Positions 35,077 through 46,107 of a stretch of DNA of 64,000 nucleotides are shown here, one piece after another. Both the position numbers and the translations under genes were made by a program. The DNA is from Coriolopsis trogii (Eukaryota > Basidiomycota > Agaricomycetes > Polyporales > Polyporaceae), in the NCBI GenBank assembly GCA_020543525.1, contig JAHYIO010000005.1:496001-560000 (forward strand). The letters are read 5' to 3'. How positions within the stretch are numbered: the first letter of the stretch is position 1; each line of letters starts with the position of its first letter. The notes under the pieces were generated by a model, which worked only from the letters and a program-made list of their open reading frames with translations, was not told where the DNA came from and did not search any database.

Positions 35077-35384
35077 TTAATGATTTCGTGACGAGGATGT
35101 CTGAGTTGTTTCCAGCAAGTAAGACAGTTTCCAGCAAATGCCACAGATTCCACAAGGTATCGCTCTAACACATGTATAGCAGAGCGGTAGCACTAGTCCC
35201 AGGAGTCGTAGGAGGAGGAGGAGAAGAGCGAGCGAGACTATGTTGTGTGTGTAACTCGAGTCCGAGTCGAGAGCGAAAGGCGTGTGGCGTAGACGCCCGT
35301 CTCTGTGGCTGGATCTCCTAACTTCGGACTTTTATCCTCTTCCACCATCCCGTCCGACAACGGATTCGTTTTACAGACTGCATC
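35077..35384. promoter_or_regulatory. Divergent promoter region, atg22/SUMO
   Basis: 308 bp between the start codons of atg22 (minus) and SUMO (plus). A GGAGGAGGAGGAG tract occurs near 35210. No clear TATA box. Confidence 0.45.
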
Positions 35385-35989
35385 ATGTCAGAGGAACAGC
35401 AAGAGGACGTGAAACCCAAGATCAACCTCGTCGTCGACTTCGAGGGACAAAGTGAGTTGGAAGCCCTGCTCGAGGCGCGTCTTTGGGTCGCGTCCGAGAC
35501 GCGTGCAGCATGCGGCGGAGGGCGCGAACACATCTTCTCGTACTGATGCATACTGGGTATAGCATGTACGGTCAAGGTTAAGCCTGGCATGCCGTTCAAG
35601 AAGCTGTTTGAGGCGGCGGAGGTGAGCAGGACGCCTCATCGTGCATGCCACCCTCCTCATTCTTCTGGCGCAGAAACGGTTTGGCAAGGAACCAGGTCAG
35701 ATTAACCTTCCATGAAATTCTCCTGCGCGTGTAATCATATCCGGTGTTGCCGACAGGGACCTTCAAATTCACGTTTAGCGGTCAGCGACTACGTCCAGAA
35801 GAAACCCCTGCAGAGGTATGCCCCGTTCGCATGTCCCGCCACATGCTCTTGGCTCATCGCCCTATAGCACAACATGGAGAATGGAGACACGATCGACGCG
35901 CATTTGCAGCAGGTGCGTGGTATTGCTTCTCAGCGCTGGGTTGTGTCATCTCACGAAGCAGTTTGTAGCTCGGTGGAGGATCGTGCTAG
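35385..35989 (+). CDS. smt3: SUMO precursor (ubiquitin-like modifier, SMT3)
   Basis: Six exons: 35385-35451, 35563-35621, 35674-35695, 35757-35815, 35868-35912 and 35969-35989; 273 nt, 90 residues. The sequence shows the SUMO fold order: KPKINLVVDFEGQ, TCTVKVKPGMPFKKLFEAA, FTFSGQRLRPEETPAE, NGDTIDAHLQQLGG. The di-Gly is followed by a short GSC tail that a ULP-type protease would remove. SUMO is conjugated to nuclear and other proteins through E1 (AOS1/UBA2) and UBC9. The N-terminal extension is short and has one VKP-type Lys. Total length is slightly below the usual 95-100. The gene shares a 308-bp divergent promoter region with atg22. Confidence 0.93.
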
Positions 35990-36487
35990 TCTCGCGGCGG
36001 TGCGACCGCAAGATCTATCTATTGTATCACCCAGGTTATAGTGATGTATTCCATCTGTGCGTTTTTATCTGTTTTTCCTCTCCTCCTGCCTCGTGTACAC
36101 CTCGCGATCGGGGCCCATGTCACCGCTTCTCCTATGCAACTCGCGCGAACCGCGATCCACGTGTTGTCCTGCACGCGCATTGCTCTTGCCAAATCCACGT
36201 GTAGAGATCGCGTTGACTTCTTCCTACTCCATACATGGCCACCCTCGACACGTGAAAAACGTAAAGGTGAGTGGTCCATGCACAATGTGCAATGTGCAGT
36301 GCCTTGTCCGCAACGAATAACAGTGCATCGGAGTCCCTCTCGCCCCTCCCTCACCTCACCCTCGACCTCACAACTACGCAGGCACGCATACAGCTGGCGT
36401 GTACCACGCGCCCCCCACCGCAAGGCCTCCATACGTCCCGCCTTTTCTCTGAACCATTAAACGGCACTCCCTCGCACTCCTCCCGAA
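35990..36487. other. Intergenic region
   Basis: About 500 bp between SUMO and the lectin-like gene; pyrimidine-rich near the end, as in a fungal promoter. The ORFs present are not supported. Confidence 0.5.
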
Positions 36488-37961
36488 ATGCCCACTCTCC
36501 ATAGTCTCAGCGTACGCCGACGAGGAACGACGCCCGTCAAATCCTCAGCACCCCCAGCGACGACAACGCATACCATCAAAGGCCTCTTCCATCGTAGTAA
36601 GACCCTCGACTCGCGCAAGAGCATCGACAAGAACGAGAAGACCGACAAGATGGGCAACGCACCGAGCGACATGAACCCGAACGCGAACGGGACGACTCCC
36701 GCCAGCCCAAGGCCGAAGCCTACCTCGACAGCGAGCGACCGTGATTCCGTCCGTTCGCGTGCTATGCCTGGGGCCGAGCCCCCGACGCCCGTGCCCGAGT
36801 CCGTGCCTGCGAGGGACGAACGCTCTCCCGAGCCTGACACCGTTCAGGTGCAGGGCTACGTCACGGATGAGGTTCCACACATCCTCAATCCCCCGTCCGT
36901 CGAGAAAGACGTCAGTGATGAGCGGGACTTGGAGGCGGGTATCCCTCCTGTGAGCTCGTTCGATGTCGAGGACACCTCCGCCCAGCCAGCCCAGCTCCAC
37001 GAGGAACCCGAGAGCATCCCGGTTGATCAGACGGATGCCGCGCGCACCCCACGAGCGGAACTCAAAACCGAAGAAGGCCTTGCTCCTCTCGATATCGGTT
37101 CTCTGCCTTCACACCACGCGCCGGAAGCCAGCGATGCTACCGCAGTGGCCGTCTCTCCTTCCCGTGTGGGCACACCGCCGATCTGGACGCCTGGAACGTA
37201 CGTGCTGCTCAACGCGCGCGGCGGAACGGCGATGGACATGTCGGGCGTGGACAACAGGTCGCTCATCGGCTACCCGATGCATGGCGGACCGAACCAGCAA
37301 TGGGAGTTCATTCCGAGCGGGCATGGTTACCTTATTCGCTGCGTTCGCCGCTCCCGTGAGGGACATGCGCTGTACCTCACCGCTGAGGGAGGTGTGAAGG
37401 AACATGCGAAGATCGTCGCCAGCCCGTACCCTGTGGCTTGGAACGTTCAGCAGACCGAAGACGGCATCAGGTACGAGGAACTGTAGCGGATTTGGAGAAT
37501 TGGATCCTGACCTACGCCTTCCGCATCATAGGATTTCATGGCCGGACTCTGACTTGGTATTCGACCTGGCAGACTGGGGGAACAGCAAGGCTGGCACTGG
37601 GGTGTGCATCAGCTTGACCGTCCCTTCCTTCTAGTCCCGCTCATTCACTTCCTTTTCACAGATCCAGCTCGCAATCTCCAAGCCCGGTGAGGCTTGCCAG
37701 AACTGGCATTACACACGTTGCGCGCCCGCCGCCGACACGGAGCACGAGAAGGAGATGGGCGTCGAGGCTCGCAGTGCGCGTGCGGTGTCGCCTCCCGCGA
37801 CAACCGAGACGTTCACCATCTCCGAAGAACGCGACTTTGTAACGACTACGCGCACGACGACTACAACCGTCATCACCACTGTCACCGAGACTACGCGTAC
37901 CCCGAAGTCGTTATTTCGTCAGCAGGGGCAGGCCCAGCGGAGGAGCATCGCCTATCGTTAG
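36488..37961 (+). CDS. Ricin-B-lectin-like (beta-trefoil) protein with disordered N-terminus
   Basis: Three exons: 36488-37470, 37532-37601 and 37662-37961; 1353 nt, 450 residues. Residues 1-230 are low complexity and rich in Pro, Ser, Glu and Asp. From about residue 235 a beta-trefoil is suggested by GTYVLLNARGGTAMDMSG, NQQWEFIPSGHGYLIR and NWHYTRC-type repeats (two QxW/NxW-like motifs), the Ricin_B_lectin pattern. After it come a basic/Thr-rich segment (TTTRTTTTTVITTV) and a short basic end. No signal peptide is seen, so it is probably intracellular, unlike secreted lectins. Carbohydrate binding is inferred from the fold only; the third lobe is degenerate. It could also serve as a protein-interaction domain. 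Confidence 0.75.
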
Positions 37962-38563
37962 GGCGTGGTCGCGCGTCCGGGGGACGCGATGGTAACGATG
38001 TTCGCGTTTGCATTTCTACTCACGACCCCACACACGAGTTCATGATTTCTGCTTGGATGAGACTGTATCACGCTACAACTCCTCAGCTGTACCTTCATTC
38101 TGTTGTTGTAACTTAATGGCCGCAATGGCCCCTCGATTTGAGCAATTGTATAGGCGTTCTTGTACCAGATTTCTATCTCATCTTTGCAATATCCCCAGAA
38201 TTGACAGCTGGTGCTCCATTGGTTGTGTTATGCCACAAAAGAGGAGGACGAGACAGGTGTACATTGACAATACGCGCGACGCGTACGTCACGTGGTTGCA
38301 AGTTTGCAACCACGGTCTGCAGTGTGAGTTCGCTCTACTGTCCTCTACTTTGAATCTGATTTTGCATGTTACGTCTCCGTTCACTCCCTCGAAGTCTTAT
38401 ACTGCGACATACTCCTCCCTTCAGGTCGACCATCGCCAGGGCTCACGAATATCATCTCAACATCAGCCAAAGTCTTCTCTCCTCGAGGCTCGGCTTCGAT
38501 ACTTGGCGGCGTACACCAGGCACTGTTGGTCGTGAACGACGTTTATCGACGACACTCAGAGAT
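37962..38563. other. Intergenic / 5' region of the Rieske-DUF455 gene
   Basis: 600 bp; includes an open frame from an ATG at 38366 that could give a 66-residue Arg-rich N-terminal extension to the next gene. Nothing else recognisable. Confidence 0.45.
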
Positions 38564-40379
38564 ATGGCGGAGGAGGCCCTAAAACCAGCCCAGATTGCAG
38601 GAGCATCGGAATGGTTGAGGCGAGTCGCACGTATGACTTTGCAGCAGAGGTATAGGAATGCTGAAATGCGTAACTTCCACTTCCAGAGTATCTCCCTTGG
38701 AGAGGCTCGCGACGCACTCTCGATTCTTCTTAACACTGCGCTCGCAAGAGGGGACGTACCACTCTCTCATCCTCTTCCGTCTCACACCCGAACGACTTCC
38801 AGAGAGCGGCAACGATGGGGAAGGGTCTGAGGGTCTGCGGGATCAGATATATGTCATGGAGGCAAACTGTCCGCACCTAGGCGCAGACATGTCGCATGCG
38901 GAGATAGAGGAGTGTGATACTGGGATTGTCGCGGTATGTCCATGGCATAGGTCAGTTTGCTCATTGCTCCGATCAATGGCGCCACCTGATCTTGCTATCC
39001 AGGTATGATTTCGACTTGAAGACGGGACACAGCGAGACAGGCCTCAAGGCGTGTACGTATGCCACAGACGTGCGCAAATCCGATGAGGGTGCAGAGTATA
39101 TCTACGTCGAGACACCCGAAGGAGGTAGCAACTGGCGGCTGGTCGAGTTCAGGCCCGTTTCCGAAGGTGAGTGAGCCGGTCTTCAAGCGTAGATTGCATT
39201 GCCGACTCTTGAGGCAGAGTTCGCGGATCCTCCACCTCCGCCACCCGATCTCTCACATCTTTCCATATCTGAGTCCAACCCAAAGGAGCCTGAGCCTGTG
39301 GTCCCTGTAGACAATGCGCCGACTACCCTGATCCAATGGGCCGTACTCATCTTAAACACCTCCGATCCCATGCTCAAAGTGCGCATATATCCTCCCTCTG
39401 AAGTTGGGTAGGCTCACGCTGATCTAGGTCCAACGCACCAGGCATGCTGTACAGCTCTTCCGCACTGGGCAGCTCAAGTCAATTGGTCACCGTTCCTCCA
39501 AGGCACCTCGACCACCTGACGTTCCACCACGGGAAGAGACGTACGCTCGCAATACCATGAACCCAGGGAAGATGGCGCGCCGCAAGAACAGGGCGGTGAT
39601 GCTTCATGCGTTGGCTAACATTGAGCAATGGGCGTAAGTGGTGCATCGGGTTCGTTCGTCAACGAGCTTCATCTCATGCCTCAAACCCTCCCTTTCTTTC
39701 TAGTATCGACCTCGCGTAAGTGCTTCAGATGGCTTCGAGCTTCCATATCCACCCCTCATCCGTGTCTTGTAGCTGGGATATCATCGCACGATATGGACCA
39801 TCGCATCCTGACCTCCCACCCGCATTCTTCGCGGACTTCACGAAAATGGCGCTTGACGAGTCCAAGCACTTCTCGCTCCTCACCGCGCGCCTCGCCGCGC
39901 TCTCACCCTCCACGCCGTACGGTTCTCTCCCAGTCCACGCGGGCTTGTGGGAGTCAGCGCAAGTTACCTTCGCCTCGCTTCGTGCACGTCTCGCGATTAT
40001 ACACCTCGTCCACGAAGCGCGGGGGCTAGATGTCAACCCGGGTACGATCGAGAAATTCCGACGTGCAGGCGACCCCGAGAGCGTGCGCGTGCTCGAGACT
40101 ATCCACCACGACGAGGTGACGCACGTCACGACCGGACACCGGTGGTTTACTTGGGTGTGCGCGAAGCAAGGCGTGGACCCGGTACAGACATTCAGGGAGG
40201 AGGTCAAGAGGGGTTGGAGAGGGGACGTGAAGGGTCCTTTCAATGCTGCAGATCGCGAAAAGGCGGGGTTGACTTCGGACTTCTACGAGAACCTGAGAGG
40301 CGAGATGCCTGGAGGGTGGGAACAGAACCAGGGTGCATCTGCGGGAGTCGCTGTTGGGTACGAAGGCGCAGGGAGTTGA
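38564..40379 (+). CDS. Rieske [2Fe-2S] domain fused to DUF455 ferritin-like domain
   Basis: Seven exons: 38564-38630, 38689-38950, 39003-39166, 39218-39378, 39428-39633, 39704-39715 and 39773-40379; 1479 nt, 492 residues. Residues about 15-145 form a Rieske domain with CPHLG near residue 83 and CPWHR near 106, the two Cys and two His that hold a [2Fe-2S] cluster (20 residues between the motifs, a little longer than usual). A Pro-rich linker follows. Residues about 205-490 match DUF455, a ferritin-like four-helix family: ANIEQWAIDLAWD (Glu), DESKH (Glu and His), HEARGLD (Glu) and HHDEVTH (Glu and His). All six expected diiron ligands are kept. This suggests an iron-dependent oxygenase or hydroxylase whose reductant domain is built in; the reaction is unknown. 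An alternative start at 38366 would add an Arg-rich, possibly mitochondrial leader. One exon is 12 nt. Confidence 0.82.
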
Positions 40380-40502
40380 TGTTGCGAGGTGCAGTACTAG
40401 CCCATTGTCATACACCTTCTCTGTCTGACCGCGTTGCTTAGGGTATGCTCACAGCTTCTTGGGACGTACATGATATTATGCTGTTCGTTCCAAGAATACA
40501 AT

Positions 40503-41175
40503 CTACATCAATCCTGCTGTCTGTTGAGTGCGGAATGCCTCCCATTCCAGATGGTTCCGCCGCATGTCCTCATAGAACGCCGGCCAATCCATACATCGAT
40601 GCTCTCCGCCCCATCTTTCCCTCGCAAAGTTCCGTGCGAACGCATCAGCCGGCTCAAGCGTCGTGTCCGCCGCGCAGAGCGTCGACATGCGCAGGAAGTT
40701 CAGGCAGTGCGTCAGATGCCCGATCTGGTGGCCATGCAGGGGAGCATCTTGTCCGAGCGCTTGTCTGTAGGAGCGCATGCAGTGCAGCTCGTGTGTCACG
40801 GCGACGACGAAGAGGCGGTGGTTGCGCCCAAGGTGGACGTTGCCGTCGCCGGCGGTCGCCGTCCAGAGCCACTCTTGGTACGCTTCGGGGGACCAGAGGG
40901 AGAAGCGTGCGCTGTCTTCGTGGAGGAGCTTCACCGCTTTGCGCGCGGACGGGAGGGGCATTCGTGGTGGGTAATCTTCGTCTATGAAACCTGAGCGAGA
41001 CTGGTCAGCCAGGGAATCTGTATGGATGAGAAGAGGAGCTCATACTGTAGTAGGTGAGTGGTGGTCTGCGTGCGGCCGCTGCGCGACGGGTTGCCCGGAC
41101 ATGGAGAAGATCCAAGTAGGCGTTTAGTGCAGCAAGTATCAGCACAGTAACGATTGTCAGTCGGTGGGAGGACAT
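40503..41175 (-). CDS. UstYa-family (DUF3328) protein with two HxxHC motifs
   Basis: Two exons, 41046-41175 and 40503-40990; 618 nt, 205 residues. An N-terminal membrane anchor (LTIVTVLILAALNAYL) is followed, after a phase-1 intron, by FIDEDYP and a C-terminal domain with HELHC and, 20 residues on, HLTHC, the paired HxxHC motifs of UstYa-like proteins. Known family members (UstYa/UstYb and relatives) act in oxidative steps, often cyclisation or halogenation, during fungal peptide or other secondary-metabolite biosynthesis. No RiPP precursor gene is visible nearby. The gene lies 130 bp from the 3' end of the Rieske-DUF455 gene (convergent) and next to a HET gene. Family call is strong; the product is unknown. 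Confidence 0.85.
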
Positions 41176-41698
41176 CGAGGTGGAAGACGGACAAGGATTG
41201 AGAGGTGCGTCTCACATCTCTCTATGCTCCATGGTTTCTCTCACGCAGGTGGTAGACATGTATTGCATTTTGACGTGCACAATCGGATCACACAGCCATC
41301 CTACAGATCGAAGGCAGTGGATTGCAACAAGACGTTTCGTAAGGAGTTCCTATCGTCGAAGGAGGATCCTAAAGAGCAATGGCAGTGCACACTCGACTGC
41401 GGGACAACCTAGATCTGCTCAATGGCAGTAATAGTGGTACGTGTGGTCTAATGCCAAGTTTCTCATATTCTATCAGTCGACCCTATATACTACAGCCTTA
41501 GCCGCGTTTCGACTTCGAGTATCCGGGCAGCTCACAATTTGAGTTCTGCCAGTATCATGCCCATCGGTGTTACAATATCCTTGTAAGCCTACTAGTGATG
41601 TCCGTTGTATAACAACCCCCTTACAACCAACTAGTCGAATCCAATACATCCACAGTTTTACTGTCCAGCTACCATGCAATCCACGACATGTATACAAT
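41176..41698. other. Intergenic region
   Basis: About 520 bp containing the UstYa promoter and the 3' flank of the HET gene. Nothing recognised. Confidence 0.5.
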
Positions 41699-44457
41699 TC
41701 ATGTGAGATGCACGTACACGTTGCACACCTTCTCTTCGTCATACCGTACTTCGAAGACATCTTCATCAAAGTTGGGACGGTTTGGATGGAAGAACGCCGA
41801 TGCGACGTATCCGCATCGCAGTTCAACCCTCATATCCTCAACGTCACATCGTTCGTCGGGATTCCAAGAGATTTGAAGACCGCCAATGCAACTCGTGAAG
41901 TAGTTTGGGCCTTTCATCGGCATCAAGAGCAGGCAGTCAACTCTCCACGTTTCTGTGCTCGTCCCATTCGTCCGGGGCATCAGCATCATGTTGACACCGC
42001 CGGCAGGCGTTGACGTCTTGGAGTTGACCAGGTTGAAAGTCAGGTCAATATCCTCCTCGACGTCCTCCACGACGATCGGGCTCTCCAAGGGCATGACACG
42101 ATACAAGCCCCTCAATCCATCCTCGCTGCAAAGAGCGATCTCTTCTGGGTCGCGTGGCCCTACTAACACTGCCTCGACCTCTGTCAACGAGCGCGGGGCC
42201 CATCTGAAGCCCGGCAAGGCAAGTTTGTGGCCGATGCACATCGGGAGCAGGGTGGGGACGCGTTTCAGCTGGACGAGACACTCCTTCATGCGTTCTTCGA
42301 CTGCATCGGGGCCGGTAATGGAGAGCAGGGCTGAAACATCGAGCGGCAGGAGATCGGACACGGCGATGATCTCATCTTCTCGCTTCGTCGTCCTCCGTCC
42401 CTCCAGGAGGGTTATCGCCATATCCAGAGGAAGCTCGCTCGGGCCCAGAGTGAGGTCGCGGCCGAATGCTGGTATCATCTGATATAGGACGTCGGTGAGG
42501 AGGGAATCACGTTCTGGATCGTTTGGCCCGTCGGAGGCGAAGTCGACAAGCCACGGCTTCGTGCGTTGGCCGGCGATTGCGGGATTGAAGTGGAAGAGCG
42601 CGTCGGTACACTCAAAGTAGAGCTGCTGTGCCAATACAGCCTCTTGCAGTGTCCAGACGCGACGCATCCAGGGGGAGAGTTCGATGCGCGTGAGGATTTC
42701 GATCGTGGAGTGGAGAGTGTGGGTGTCGACCAGCCGCTTTGAACACATAGCGCGTATGCTTGCATCCATCACCAATACCCCCGCCGCCTCCTTGTACGTA
42801 CGTCCCATGAGCTTGATGGCGCTCTTTCGGAGAGAGCCTTGCGCCGGTATACATAGGGAGTCGATCCAGAAGGAGCCTTGACCTGGTAGTAGTGTATGGG
42901 TATGGGCTGCGACCCGCATAACTTGACATGTCGGGAGCCCCACCTCCGTCGTGCTGCCCATTCCATCCGCCCAAACATGCGAAATTGCAATGTACGGACC
43001 ATTGGTAGAGGGATGGACGTGTATAGTAGGCGCTGCTCCGGAAGTATCGAGGACAAGGACTGGGATGTTCCCCTCGCCGAGAATTCGCTGAACTTCCTCC
43101 ACGGGAGGTCTGATGAACGCACAGTTGCAAGAAGGATGATCGTGGCGAGGAAGGTAGTCATCCGGATCTAACTTGACCTCCAAGATGCACGAGGTACGGG
43201 TACAGTCCTTGTGCTCGTCCGCGCTCTTCCGAATATACGGCGGGAGGTGACAGAGGAGCGAGTTGATGTATGGGATATTTTGCGCGGGGGTGCTCATGGC
43301 GGAAAGCGTAGACTTGCACCAGCCTGAGGCCAGCATGTAGTCGTAACACAAATGACGGTATAGATGCGCCTCGTCGCCACTCATGAGGTCAAATGCGAAG
43401 TCATGCATCTCAGGGACATCCTTCCAGATCGCATAGGAGACCCCGCAGAGAGCCCAGACAAAGAAAGCCAAGCTCCCCATGACGTTTGACATTCGGATGG
43501 TGTGCTCGCCTTCGAGGTGGAAGTGGTTCTGACTGTAGAAGAATTCCATGTCGCTCCTAGTGATGTCCTGGAATGCCGCCAATAAAGCGGTGTCCAGCAG
43601 ACGTGTGACAGCACGTCCTCGCGACAGACGGGTCTCTTCATCTGGCCATGCGTAGTCGAGCATATAGTCTCGCCAAACGCGCATGAAACGGACTGCCCGA
43701 ATCCCGGAGATCGCCCGTTGTCCACTGTCAGCTGAACCCACGGGGAGAATGAGGAGCGCCGCTGGAATTCGCAGCGCTGTGACCGCTTCGAGGAGACCCA
43801 AAGTAGAGCTCGCAAGGAGCCCTTCGAGAATCATCTCCTCGTCGAGTTCCTCTGGGTCATGATTCCATCGGCGATATCCACGGATCGTCAGGTATGTGTC
43901 GATGTCGGGGGCGAAATTGTATCCATCGTGGGGGAATTCCAACCAGAGAACGTCCGGCGGGTAGGGTATATCGAAGGTGCGATCACCGACTGCGCGTTCT
44001 GGTTCACCACCTTCCTGTCCGATTCTATCAAATTCGAATGCTGTGGGCATCTTGAATTGCGTCATGTCTGTGGGAGAGACAACATCAGAGGTCACCATAG
44101 GTGAGCCGTGCACAGTAACAAACACTCACCTGGCAGATAGGGTTCCGTTGGGCGGACAGCAATCTCCTTAGTGAGTATGGAATCCTGCGAATCACTTGCA
44201 GGACTGCCGTAGTAACACGGAGATGTATTACTTGCAGTTTTCCTCGGACTAGTGAAATTAGCTAATCCTGCTGCCTCGTCCTGTTAGATGCATGTATTGG
44301 GGTCAGCTCTCCTCAAACTCACGGCCTACCTGCAACATACCGGTTTCGGGGATGCACTCCTGCCGCATTTTTGTGCCGCTTGTCCAAGGTTCTGTGTCGT
44401 GCCAGGCAATGGCGGGTATACGTCAAACCTGTCCAATTCGTCATCTGCGCTGGGCAT
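41699..44457 (-). CDS. HET-domain protein (heterokaryon-incompatibility-like)
   Basis: Exons 44341-44457, 44130-44280 and 41699-44067; 2637 nt, 878 residues. The first exon stays open to an upstream ATG at 44637, which would add 60 residues. The HET domain lies about residues 445-570: YIAISHVWADG, then FWIDSLCIP and KSAIKLMGRTYKEA, then RRVWTLQEA, the three conserved HET blocks. Residues 90-440 are an N-terminal region with several Cys/His (CTRTSC, HPSCNC) seen in basidiomycete HET proteins. In ascomycetes HET domains trigger cell death after fusion of unlike individuals; in basidiomycetes the role is mostly unproven. The intron at 44068-44129 removes an ATG that would otherwise look like the start. 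No NACHT or WD repeats are attached. Confidence 0.82.
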
Positions 44458-45025
44458 AGTGGGTCTGTTCAGTGTCTCAAAGACAGCAGGAGTGAGAAAA
44501 CGCCTGGTGCATACCAGTACGTGATGGTTGTGCGACATCCGCACAGCCTGCATTGACGCCAGCGTCAAACCCCCTAGTAACTTGCTACGAGTCTCCCACG
44601 ATATCGGCGGCTTAGTAGGAACCACAACTCGAGACATGGAAGTAATTTACTGCGGATGAGGCATACTGACAGGAGCTATATAGTATAGGGGAGAGATCTT
44701 GGTCCTATTACAGAAAGTGCAGGCATCATGATGGTATTGATACAAGAAGCACTCAGCGAACGCAAAGCGGCGCCCTAACGACACCTCTCCGATGCCATTG
44801 TGTGCCTGCAGAAAGAAGAGATGGTACAGGGGTAGGATCAAAGAGGGGTAGGAGGTTGCTGTCACTGGCCGCCGCATCGCTGGGCAAGATTCAGGAGGGA
44901 GACGGACAGCGCGAGGTGTCCTCAGAAGCACGGTTTGACATACAGCTGCCGCATAGCCTAGCACCGTGCATCGGAGCCTTCGAGCTTTCCATTCCTCAGT
45001 CGCAAAATTGAACAGTATTGTCCAC
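44458..45025. other. Intergenic region
   Basis: Contains the HET gene promoter or first exon extension and the 3' flank of the But2-like gene. The minus-strand ORF at 44647-44964 has no family match. Confidence 0.45.
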
Positions 45026-46107
45026 CTAGATCGTCTGATGCTGATACATGTAGATGCCTGTCATTGTCACGCATGTCAACGACACGGTCAGCGCTCTAGT
45101 CATCGCTCTGCCACACTCCGCGCGGTACGCACCATACGTTGTGTTCTGACTCGACCACACGTCGACAAGGCAGTCCGAACCCTGCCCGCATGCGATCTCG
45201 AACGCGTGCAGGGTGCCCCAGGGGCACGGGAAGCGTGCGACAGGAGTCTCTTCCCCTGGTCGGGGCGTCACAGACGCAACCCTTTCTCGCACGGGCGGTT
45301 TGGTGGCATACGAGAGTTTGCGGACGACGAGTGGCTTGGGCGCGTCGAGGCGGAAGACGTCGAGCACGGATAGGGGTTCGAAGCGGAAAGGTTCCTTACT
45401 CTCGATGCGGTCCCCGTTCCCTGGCAACTGGATGACGAGAGAGCATTCTTCCATGCCAAAATCGAGGGCCCGGAATTGCGCTATCGAATGTGTCTGCCAT
45501 TGCAATTGCATGAGTGAGATGCTTGCAACACGCGACAAGGAAGTATGATAGCGGTCACTCACGTTCTGGTCAACGTGCAAGTGCTTCTCATGCGGGGAGA
45601 GCGTCCCGAACACATTGTTGAACAGATCATGTTCGCCCACTGGCGCGAGCTCTTGTGGACGCGATGGAAATATCTGCGCGACGACCCGGGGAATGTTCTG
45701 GATGGGCTCGATCTTGGACGCGTTTACGGCACCCGAGCGGTAGAGTGCGTCAAGTCCGTGATATGGGTTCGCAAACTCGAGCTCGTCGGTGCTGAGATTT
45801 GCATAAACAGTGTCCATGATGCGCGACATGTAGAAGAGGGCAATGCCATCTGTAGCGGCGGCGACGACGACGAGCGCGAGCACCCATGTGAGAGTGGACA
45901 CTCTGCTCTCTGACCTGGGGGATGACCACGCAAACCGTGATAGTCGGGATTCTACGCAGAGCTGTCAGTCAGGTGTAATCTGGTACCGGGTCGACGGGAT
46001 GGCGACATACGTGCAGGATCTGGAAGCTCTTCTTCAAACTCGAACGAGTCGCGATCTGTATGATTGAGGAGGCCGTAGCTCTCGTCTTCGAGATTGCGCC
46101 GGACCAT
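45026..46107 (-). CDS. But2-like type II membrane protein (basidiomycete family)
   Basis: Four exons: 46011-46107, 45563-45951, 45133-45493 and 45026-45057; 879 nt, 292 residues. The N-terminal 45 residues are acidic and cytosolic-looking, followed by one hydrophobic span (TLTWVLALVVVAAATDGIAL) and an extracytoplasmic domain. The distal part has FRALDFGMEECSLVIQLP, RFPCPWGTLHAFEIAC and the terminal GIYMYQHQT block, which I recognise as the recurring basidiomycete family often labelled with a ubiquitin-3-binding (But2-type) C-terminal domain. Two introns (69 and 75 nt, at 45494-45562 and 45058-45132) are in frame and could be mistaken for coding; splicing them gives the family's spacing. Function unknown. 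It sits between the HET gene and a second UstYa gene. Confidence 0.75.

Noticed and set aside
44068..44129. ATG near 44098 as start of the HET gene
   Set aside because: It lies inside an intron with a GTGAGT donor and a CTCTCCCACAG acceptor; splicing joins upstream exons in frame.
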